64,000 nucleotides of DNA. It comes from MWCO01 sp964488865 (GTDB taxonomy: Bacteria > Myxococcota_A > Polyangia > Polyangiales > Polyangiaceae). The notes under the pieces are model-generated. The model did no database searches. It saw nothing but the letters and a program-made list of their open reading frames with translations, and was not told where the DNA came from. The position numbers and the translations under genes were made by a program. Shown here in pieces: positions 57,785 to 64,000 of the stretch (the stretch's first letter is position 1; each line of letters starts with the position of its first letter). The stretch is taken from positions 1 to 64,000 of the forward strand of contig CAZAWR010000049.1 of assembly GCA_964488865.1 (NCBI GenBank), given 5' to 3'.

Positions 57785-57888
57785 TGGGCTTCTGGCTCGT
57801 CGTTCGAGCGAGGTCGAGACAGGATCGCTCGTCTCCGAGCCGGAACAGGCACCCACCACCGGCGCAGCCAAAACGAACAACAGCCTTT

Positions 57889-58869
57889 TCAACCGGGGTC
57901 TCCACAACAACGGAAACCTGTTCCCTGGTGGCGGGGCCCCGTCCGATACACAGCACCATAGGCGCGGCAGGAAAGAGCTTCCGCGCCGCGCGCACGGTCG
58001 CCTCCGCGAGCCGTGCACAGCGAGGACCCGGGCGTTCCTGTGGGGGAGCACTCGTTCGTCAATTCATCCACCGAGCCGCTCATGTCGTGAACCTGCGAGA
58101 AGGGGTCCGTGGCGCCAACGCACTGGTCCTGCACCGCAACGTCTTCCTTGGGCAGCCATCCACCATCCGACGCGCGGGACACGGTGGCATCTTCGCACCG
58201 GCCCGGTGCATAGGTATCGCCATAGGGATAGGTTGTCTTGCCTCCCTGGGAGCAGACGCCGTACCACTCACTCAGGTTGGCGTCCACCGCAGGGTCCCCG
58301 TCCTTCCCGAACAGTTCCGAGCTGACCCAGCCGTCTCCCCCGCCCACCTTGCCGCAGAGCCGTTTGCCCGCCCAGGAGCAATAAACAGTCGCGTCACACC
58401 AATCCACACAGACCACCGGCCGGTTCGGGGTCTCGTCGGGGGTGTAGGTGAGAACACAAGAGATGGAGTCGATAGGATCCGGCTGGTGGCTCTCCGGGAC
58501 GTAGGTCTCATTGGCCGAACACTCGGGATGCTCGGTCCCCGGCTTGCCACTGACCTTCGTCAAGAACTCTTGGTACTGCGCCTGGGTCACCTCGGTGGTG
58601 TCGATGCAATAGGGCGTTCCGTTCGGGGCCTTCACCAACACCATGACCGGCCCTGGACGTGCGGGACACGATAGCCCCGTCGAAGTCCCACCCGCACCCG
58701 TTTCCGAGCCTCCCGCCGCTCCCGCCGAACCCGCTTGCCCCGCGGTATTGGCACTTCCGCCCGTGGCTCTGGGCTTGATCTCCCCATCACAGCCCGTCCA
58801 CAGCGAGAGAGCCGCGATGAGAGCCGCGATGAGAGCCGCTATGCGCCGGGCGGAGAGGAACCAGGTCAT
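57889..58869 (-). CDS. FGE-sulfatase-domain lipoprotein, copy A
   Basis: 326 residues from ATG 58869, 1 nt after the stop of copy B. The signal peptide includes a small triplicated stretch (AALIAALIAALSLWTGC) ending in a lipobox Cys. After a Gly/Ser/Thr linker the formylglycine-generating-enzyme-like domain begins (MVLVKAPNGTPYCIDTTEVT, QAQYQEFLTKVSGKPGTEHP, PVVCVDWCDATVYCSWAGKR and LCGKVGGGDGW) and ends with FSQVHDMSGSVDELTNEC and GFRCCGDPG. These have the family's TxxEVTxxQYxxF, PVxxVxWxDAxxYCxWxGKRL and GFRC landmarks. Whether it makes formylglycine or only uses the fold for ligand binding is not clear. Confidence 0.85.
   Translation of the reverse strand: MTWFLSARRIAALIAALIAALSLWTGCDGEIKPRATGGSANTAGQAGSAGAAGGSETGAGGTSTGLSCPARPGPVMVLVKAPNGTPYCIDTTEVTQAQYQEFLTKVSGKPGTEHPECSANETYVPESHQPDPIDSISCVLTYTPDETPNRPVVCVDWCDATVYCSWAGKRLCGKVGGGDGWVSSELFGKDGDPAVDANLSEWYGVCSQGGKTTYPYGDTYAPGRCEDATVSRASDGGWLPKEDVAVQDQCVGATDPFSQVHDMSGSVDELTNECSPTGTPGSSLCTARGGDRARGAEALSCRAYGAVYRTGPRHQGTGFRCCGDPG
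58079..58504 (-). repeat. gene-converted core shared with copy B
   Basis: I find no difference between 58079-58504 and 59061-59486 (offset 982). Outside, the two genes diverge clearly: the C-terminal 65 or so codons and the signal peptides differ. An identical block inside diverged paralogues suggests recent gene conversion. Confidence 0.75.
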
Positions 58870-58870
58870 C

Positions 58871-59827
58871 TCAACCGGGGTCTCCACAACAACGGAAACC
58901 TGTTCCCTGGTGGCGCTGCCCCACCCGATACACCGCACCATAGGCGCGGCAGGAAAGAGCTTCCGCGCCGCGCGCACGGTCGCCACCTCGAACCGCGCAC
59001 TTCGAAACCCCGGGAACGCCGGTGTCGCCACACTCGTTCGTCAACTCCGAGACCGAGCCACTCATGTCGTGAACCTGCGAGAAGGGGTCCGTGGCGCCAA
59101 CGCACTGGTCCTGCACCGCAACGTCTTCCTTGGGCAGCCATCCACCATCCGACGCGCGGGACACGGTGGCATCTTCGCACCGGCCCGGTGCATAGGTATC
59201 GCCATAGGGATAGGTTGTCTTGCCTCCCTGGGAGCAGACGCCGTACCACTCACTCAGGTTGGCGTCCACCGCAGGGTCCCCGTCCTTCCCGAACAGTTCC
59301 GAGCTGACCCAGCCGTCTCCCCCGCCCACCTTGCCGCAGAGCCGTTTGCCCGCCCAGGAGCAATAAACAGTCGCGTCACACCAATCCACACAGACCACCG
59401 GCCGGTTCGGGGTCTCGTCGGGGGTGTAGGTGAGAACACAAGAGATGGAGTCGATAGGATCCGGCTGGTGGCTCTCCGGGACGTAGCTCTCATTGGCCGA
59501 ACACTCGGGATGCTCGGTCCCCGGCTTGGCGGCGACCTTCGTCAAGAACTCGCTGTACTGTGCTTGGGTCACTTCGGTCGTGTCGATGCAATAGGGCGTA
59601 CCGTTCGGCGCCCTCACCAACACCATGGGCGGCCCTGGACGTGCGGGACACGATAGCCCCGTCGAAGTCCCACCCTCACCCGTGTCCGACCCGCCCGCCG
59701 CTCCCGCCGAACCCGCCTGGCCCCCGGTATTGGCACTTCCGCCCGTGGCTCTGGGCTCGCTCTCCCCATCACAGCCCGTCAACACCGTGAGAGCAAGGGC
59801 GAGGGCAGAGGGGAAGCGGACTTTCAT
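58871..59827 (-). CDS. FGE-sulfatase-domain lipoprotein, copy B
   Basis: 318 residues from ATG 59827. Signal peptide FPSALALALTVLTGCDG with lipobox. Same architecture as copy A, with MVLVRAPNGTPYCIDTTEVT, PVVCVDWCDATVYCSWAGKR and GFRCCGDPG. It is the first gene of the tandem pair. Differences from copy A are mostly at both ends (TPSELTNECGDTGVP-like against SPTGTPGSS). Same-strand genes rpoH and rsmI are upstream with 140 bp between (59828-59967), in which I see no gene. Confidence 0.85.
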   Translation of the reverse strand: MKVRFPSALALALTVLTGCDGESEPRATGGSANTGGQAGSAGAAGGSDTGEGGTSTGLSCPARPGPPMVLVRAPNGTPYCIDTTEVTQAQYSEFLTKVAAKPGTEHPECSANESYVPESHQPDPIDSISCVLTYTPDETPNRPVVCVDWCDATVYCSWAGKRLCGKVGGGDGWVSSELFGKDGDPAVDANLSEWYGVCSQGGKTTYPYGDTYAPGRCEDATVSRASDGGWLPKEDVAVQDQCVGATDPFSQVHDMSGSVSELTNECGDTGVPGVSKCAVRGGDRARGAEALSCRAYGAVYRVGQRHQGTGFRCCGDPG

Positions 59828-59967
59828 ATTCCGTTTCTACCACGTTTCTTCTCATCCAGCCATTCCGAGCCTGCCCTCGACGACCGCACCAAACCCGGCC
59901 TGCACCCGATGCGACATGCAGGTGGGACGCCTGCGCCCCCAGGGATTCCCAACACCCGCGTAACCCC

Positions 59968-60837
59968 CTACCGCCGCCGCAACATCTCCATCCGCTCCAC
60001 CACACGCACGTAAACGTCACGACGGCTCCGTCCGCTCCACGCCGCCACCTTCCCCGCCACCGTGCGCGTGTGCACGCCCGCCGCAAGCTCCTCGTCAATG
60101 CGCGCGTCGACCTGCTCGTCCGTGACCTCGCCCTTGGGCCCTTCGTCCCACGGCCCGAGCACCACGGTGATCTCACCGACCCACTCCCGCCCCATCGACG
60201 CGACCTCTCGCACCGTTCCCCGAACAAGCTCCTCGTGAAGCTTGGTCAGCTCCCGAGCGATCACAACCTGCCTTTCCGGCATGGCATCCGCCAGCGCATC
60301 CAGCGTCTTTCCGAGACGGTTCGGAGACTCGAACAGCACGCACGGCTCCGCCCGGCGCCCCAGCGTCTCCACCAAATTCGTCAGCTCCGCCAGTCCGCGA
60401 GGGGCAAACCCAAAAAAGCTGAACGGCCCGTCCACCAACCCGGACGACGCCACGGCCACGGTCACCGCCGAAGGGCCAGGCAGCGACGTCACCTCGATCC
60501 CCGCCTTGAGCGCGCAGCGAACCAGGGCGCTTCCCGGGTCGCTCACCGAAGGCGTGCCCGCGTCAGTCACGAGGGCGACGACCTCCCCCGCAACCATCCA
60601 CCCCACCACACGGTCCAGGTCGTGCTCGGACGCGTTCGCATCCAGCCTCTGCAACCTCCGCGCGTCGAGCCCCAGGTGCGAGAGCAGCTTGCGGGTGCGA
60701 CGCGTGTCCTCCGCCACGATGCGACCCGCATCGCGAAGGACCTCCACGGCCCGAAGCGTGATGTCCCCCAGGTTCCCGATGGGGGTAGGAACCAGGATTA
60801 GCCTTGGCTGCCGGGCTTCTTCCTCAGCTCCTTGCAT
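59968..60837 (-). CDS. rsmI: 16S rRNA (cytidine(1402)-2'-O)-methyltransferase
   Basis: 289 residues. The SAM-binding features of the tetrapyrrole-methylase-fold family are evident: LILVPTPIGNLGDITLRAVE, VAEDTRRTRKLLSHLGL, ALVTDAGTPSVSDPGSALVR, VTSLPGPSAVTVAVASSGL, FFGFAPRG, and ESPNRLGKTLDALADAMPER with ARELTKLHEELVRGTV. RsmI adds the 2'-O-methyl of C1402 in 16S rRNA. It is encoded 13 nt downstream of rpoH on the same strand, so the two may be cotranscribed. Confidence 0.95.
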   Translation of the reverse strand: MQGAEEEARQPRLILVPTPIGNLGDITLRAVEVLRDAGRIVAEDTRRTRKLLSHLGLDARRLQRLDANASEHDLDRVVGWMVAGEVVALVTDAGTPSVSDPGSALVRCALKAGIEVTSLPGPSAVTVAVASSGLVDGPFSFFGFAPRGLAELTNLVETLGRRAEPCVLFESPNRLGKTLDALADAMPERQVVIARELTKLHEELVRGTVREVASMGREWVGEITVVLGPWDEGPKGEVTDEQVDARIDEELAAGVHTRTVAGKVAAWSGRSRRDVYVRVVERMEMLRRR

Positions 60838-60850
60838 CGGACCTCCCGGG

Positions 60851-61954
60851 TCAGCGCGCGCTCACGGCGTCGCCCAACTCTTCCTTGAGGTAGTCCCGAA
60901 GCCGGGACATCAACCGCGCCTCGAGCTGTCGCACGCGCTCTCTCGAGATGCCAAAGCGGAACCCCAGCTCCTGCAGCGTCAACGGCTCGTCCGTGATCAG
61001 GCGCTCGTCGAAGATCGCGATGTCCTTCGGGCTGTGCAACGTGGCGCGGAAGTCCTTCATCCGGTCACGCACCATGGCATGGAACTGGCCCTCCGCGAGC
61101 TGCATGTCGGGCCCCATCGTCCCCGACGGCAACATCTCGACGCGCGAGACGGGCCGACCGTCCGTGTCGCCCACGGGTGCATCCAACGACGCTTCCCGCG
61201 CGGCGAGCCGACGGTCCATCTCCACGACTTCGTTCTCTTCGACTTGGAGGCGCTTGGCGATTTCCGCAGCGCTCGGCTCGATGCCCATGGAAGAGAGCCG
61301 CGCCTTCTCCTTGTTCAGGTTGAAGAAGAGCTTGCGCTGCGCTTGCGTCGTCCCGAGCTTCACCAGCCGCCAGTTGTTGAGAACAAAGCGCAGGATGTAC
61401 GCGCGAATCCACCACGCTGCGTAAGAAGACAGCTTCACGCCGCGGTACGGGTCGTACCGCTTCACCGCCTGCATCAGCCCGATGTTCCCCTCCTGAATCA
61501 GGTCCATGATGTTGCGGTAGGCACGACGGTACTCGTACGCGATCTTCACAACCAGCCGCAGGTTGGACGAAACCAGCGTGGCCGCAGCTTCAACGTCGCC
61601 CGTCTCGGAGTACTTCACGGCCAGGGAATGCTCTTCGTCGGGCGTGAGCAGAGGGTGCCGCTGCACTTCGCGCAGGTAGGCCTGGAGCGGATCGAAGTGG
61701 GTGATCGCCGACGACTTCGACTCCTTCACCCTGGGCTCCGGAGCGCCGAGCGAGAGCGGCTCCTCGGGCGTCTCCTCGACCAACTCCGCGGACACCTCGA
61801 TCACGTCCCCGTCGTCCTCGTCCTGCCCATCGTCCGACGACTCCTGCTCCTGCTCCTGGCGCTCGACGGTCTCCCGAGACACCGCTGCCTTCCGCGTTCC
61901 CGGTACGCGCCCACTGGGACGGGCTTCCGACTTGTTCCTCACGCGCGGCGCCAC
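60851..61954 (-). CDS. rpoH: RNA polymerase sigma-32 type factor
   Basis: 367 residues from GTG 61954, with AAGGAG six bases upstream. The first 85 residues are an acidic, disordered extension (QEQEQESSDDGQDEDDGDVI). Then come region 1.2 (FDPLQAYLREVQRHPLLTPD), region 2 (NLRLVVKIAYEYRRAYRNIM, DLIQEGNIGLMQAVKRYDPY, RGVKLSSYAAWWIRAYILRF), the RpoH box (QRKLFFNLNKEK), region 3 and region 4 with the helix-turn-helix (LTLQELGFRFGISRERVRQL, EARLMSRLRDYLK). It directs RNA polymerase to heat-shock-type promoters. Related factors in Myxococcus act in development as well. Confidence 0.92.
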   Translation of the reverse strand: MAPRVRNKSEARPSGRVPGTRKAAVSRETVERQEQEQESSDDGQDEDDGDVIEVSAELVEETPEEPLSLGAPEPRVKESKSSAITHFDPLQAYLREVQRHPLLTPDEEHSLAVKYSETGDVEAAATLVSSNLRLVVKIAYEYRRAYRNIMDLIQEGNIGLMQAVKRYDPYRGVKLSSYAAWWIRAYILRFVLNNWRLVKLGTTQAQRKLFFNLNKEKARLSSMGIEPSAAEIAKRLQVEENEVVEMDRRLAAREASLDAPVGDTDGRPVSRVEMLPSGTMGPDMQLAEGQFHAMVRDRMKDFRATLHSPKDIAIFDERLITDEPLTLQELGFRFGISRERVRQLEARLMSRLRDYLKEELGDAVSAR

Positions 61955-62068
61955 ACGTCACTCCTTCTTCGAGGCTTGGGTTCGAGGGAGCTTGCACGCT
62001 TCCGTTCACGCTTCCGTGTCACGCCCTCGACAGTACCATCATGCAAGGCTTGATCGCAGAGGCAACGC

Positions 62069-62506
62069 TCAGGATTCCCCCGGGGGCACTGAACGCACGC
62101 CGCGCTTCTCCTGGTAGCAAGTTCGGCACAGCACTTCCTGGAACTTGCTCGGCTGAAACGGGACGTGGGCCGTCGACCCGCACTTGGAGCAGACCGCGGC
62201 GAACATGGGCCGCGCAGCGCGATGCCGCGCTCGCCCGCTTTCATATCCCACACCGCCGGTGCGCTCGACAGGACCTCTCCCATCGCGGCCCGAACGACGC
62301 GGCTCCGGAAAGTCGCCCGCCATGGGGCTGCGATACTCGTTGGGGTCACCCGTGTACTGGGGCTTGTCCGGCGTCGCCTTGGACCGGACAAACTGCGAAC
62401 GGCACAAGCTGCATCGCGTGGGTGCATCCGTCGGCCGATCACTGCGCGGCATGTGCACGAAGGTGACGCCGCAGTCCTCGCAGACGATATCCAATTCGTT
62501 TTCCAT
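62069..62506 (-). CDS. zinc-ribbon protein
   Basis: 145 residues from ATG 62506. Three CxxC pairs are arranged as two ribbons: DIVCEDCGVTFVHMP with RCSLCRSQF in the first 45 residues, and AAVCSKCGSTAHVPFQPSKF with EVLCRTCYQEKRG near residues 107-137. The second ribbon is the common CxxCG-x-x-x-x-VPFxP ... CxxCY type of small DNA- or RNA-associated proteins. Middle part rich in Arg and Pro. Function unknown. The gene is on the same strand as rpoH, which starts 114 bp downstream. Confidence 0.75.
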   Translation of the reverse strand: MENELDIVCEDCGVTFVHMPRSDRPTDAPTRCSLCRSQFVRSKATPDKPQYTGDPNEYRSPMAGDFPEPRRSGRDGRGPVERTGGVGYESGRARHRAARPMFAAVCSKCGSTAHVPFQPSKFQEVLCRTCYQEKRGVRSVPPGES

Positions 62507-62708
62507 GATGTCAGGCTCAGCTGGGTGGAGTCGCTCGGGAGGAGGACACCGAGCATACCGAGGCGGCTCAGAGGCCGTCCGGGAGCCTGCCACGGACGCG
62601 CCAACGGTCAAGCCACTGTTTCATCTTTCAACTTCATCTTTCGACAACGCTGGCGCCGCCATTGACACGCACCGTCCGAACCGTCTAGTGCAGGGGCACC
62701 CATACGCG

Positions 62709-64000
62709 ATGTCATCCCATTCCCTCGAGCTGACTGCAGGCGACTTCGACGCCTACCTCCCGGAGCGGGCAAGCTCCAACGCCTTTTCCCGTCCGCGGCT
62801 CGAATTCAAGCAACGCGCACTGGGCTGGGCAAGACACGTCGTCGACCGGCTCCAAGCCCTCGACATCCCGATGGACGTCCACGCTTCGGATGAGCACCCG
62901 AGCGTCCGCAACGGACACCGGGTCGACTGCCAGTGGGTCTTCTTCTGGCGGTCCCTGGAGCAACGCCAGGCTCTCGACGCCCTGCTCGACCAGCGCGCCG
63001 GCATCGCGGAAACGTTGCGGGACCCGTCCCCCTACTACCGGCATGCCTTTCTCGCCCTGCGCCTCGATTCGGAAAAGATCGAGGTCTGCGCCCAGCTGCA
63101 CCCCGATGCCTGGGTCGACTTCCAAGCGTTCCGCGCAAGACTCGCCGTCGAGCAAGGCGCAGCAACCGTCGTCAACGCCCTCCTCGCGCTCCCCGAGCAG
63201 TTCCAGTTCGGAATCTCCGGTCGCGCGACCGAGCCCGTCACGGCCGCCTCCGCCGATACCCTGCGTGAGCTCGCCGACCGATTGCGCCCCGAGGGCGCGG
63301 CGTTCTGGGTCGGTTGGTCCGTGACCCGAAGCGTGGCCGTCGAACACCTCGAGATTCTCGACGAGCAACTGGAGGACGCACTGGCCGCCCTCGGGCCCGT
63401 GTACCAGCACCTCGCCTGGCGCAAGGACGACGACACCTCCGGTCTGAGCCACACGCTGGAGTCGATGCGCACCGAGTTGTCCCAAGCGGCAGCCCGCCGC
63501 ACCGAGTCGGAACGGAAAGAACAAGAGCAATCCGAGCGTCTCCGGCAGGAACAGACCGAACGCTCCCGCGAACGAACCAGGGAGCGCGTGGAGTACGACA
63601 CGAGCCGCGCGCGTCCCACGCTCGCCACGCTCTTCAAGCCGGCTGCCCCCGCTGCCTCGGGCGCCTCACCAGAGCCTGCAGATCACGCCGTACCGGTTCC
63701 TCCGGCAGCCCTCCCCCATGGCCGCGACGACGCCCCACGGCCTCGAGACAAGACCACCGCGAAGCCCCCTCGTCAGCAGGAAGCCGTCGCACCGCCGCAA
63801 CGACCTGCTCCCCCGCCCGCGTTCATCGCCGGGGGAGCGATCGACAAGGGAGCCCAGGTCCGCGTTCTCTCCGGGCCCTTCGCCGGCAAGGTCGGCGTCA
63901 TCGGTGAGGTCGATGGCAGAGGGAGCGCACGCGTCCTTCTCGGCCTGCTGTCCACCCGCTTGCTCACCGACCAGCTCGAGGCCGTCGTCGAAGCCAAGGA
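62709..64000 (+). CDS. hypothetical protein with C-terminal KOW motif, 3' end outside window
   Basis: At least 430 residues from ATG 62709, open to the window edge. Residues 1-260 read as a folded a/b domain (LEFKQRALGWARHVVDRLQA, DCQWVFFWRSLEQRQALDAL, VSGRATEPVTAASADTLREL-like) that I do not recognise. A coiled-coil stretch rich in Glu, Gln and Arg follows (SERKEQEQSERLRQEQTERS), then a Pro/Ala linker, and near residue 385 a KOW element (KGAQVRVLSGPFAGKVGVIG). KOW motifs bind RNA or ribosomal proteins. The upstream 193 bp (62516-62708) hold no gene. Domain identity beyond KOW is open. Confidence 0.7.
   Translation, partial: MSSHSLELTAGDFDAYLPERASSNAFSRPRLEFKQRALGWARHVVDRLQALDIPMDVHASDEHPSVRNGHRVDCQWVFFWRSLEQRQALDALLDQRAGIAETLRDPSPYYRHAFLALRLDSEKIEVCAQLHPDAWVDFQAFRARLAVEQGAATVVNALLALPEQFQFGISGRATEPVTAASADTLRELADRLRPEGAAFWVGWSVTRSVAVEHLEILDEQLEDALAALGPVYQHLAWRKDDDTSGLSHTLESMRTELSQAAARRTESERKEQEQSERLRQEQTERSRERTRERVEYDTSRARPTLATLFKPAAPAASGASPEPADHAVPVPPAALPHGRDDAPRPRDKTTAKPPRQQEAVAPPQRPAPPPAFIAGGAIDKGAQVRVLSGPFAGKVGVIGEVDGRGSARVLLGLLSTRLLTDQLEAVVEAK

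Overview
The window is high-GC DNA whose gene content points to a myxobacterium of the Polyangia type. The signs are lipoproteins with VWA, Cys-rich or FGE-sulfatase domains behind Gly/Ser/Thr linkers, an FHA-like sensor paired with an ExbB channel, Uma2 nucleases, WYL regulation and an RpoH with a long acidic N-terminus. This placement is inference from gene content; there is no rRNA or marker phylogeny here.

Layout. 1-3417: the end of a four-helix-bundle gene, then a YfbK-like membrane protein overlapping a TolQ/ExbB-type channel gene. 3455-3812: tmRNA (ssrA). 3793-10348: a genomic island inserted in the 3' end of ssrA, bounded by 22-bp att-like direct repeats. It carries two AbiEi/AbiEii-type toxin-antitoxin pairs, one DUF4258/MqsA-type pair, and decayed pieces (HEAT-repeat, HipA-like and McrC-like). 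A 164-bp MITE with CTAG target duplications sits inside the McrC-like piece. No intact integrase is visible. 10355-10378 is probably the ssrA terminator displaced by the island.

11231-18408: a restriction/defence block. A HIT-PLD-SF2 helicase-S24 gene (frameshifted) converges on a minus-strand run of WYL regulator, 44-aa zinc-finger protein, McrB-like GTPase and McrC-like nuclease. The WYL gene is divergent from recA across a 9-bp-arm palindrome, so the block may be tied to DNA damage or to WYL autoregulation.

19646-38183: an AraC regulator divergent from an aldo/keto reductase; a GatB/YqeY protein; a carboxypeptidase-regulatory/PDZ protein; a VWA lipoprotein; a MocA-like transferase followed by a three-gene molybdenum hydroxylase operon (ATGA overlaps); secreted phosphodiesterase and hydrolase lipoproteins; and a CDP-alcohol phosphatidyltransferase.

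38187-64000: Uma2 and FHA proteins; hemE-hemH; a fused radical SAM/DUF2344 protein; a UbiA prenyltransferase beside a carotenoid (CruF/DUF422)-like protein; a second VWA lipoprotein; two metallophosphoesterases; a PAS-GGDEF cyclase; asd; a Cys-rich lipoprotein; a tandem pair of FGE-sulfatase lipoproteins with a gene-converted core; rpoH-rsmI; a zinc-ribbon protein; and a KOW-ended protein cut by the window edge.
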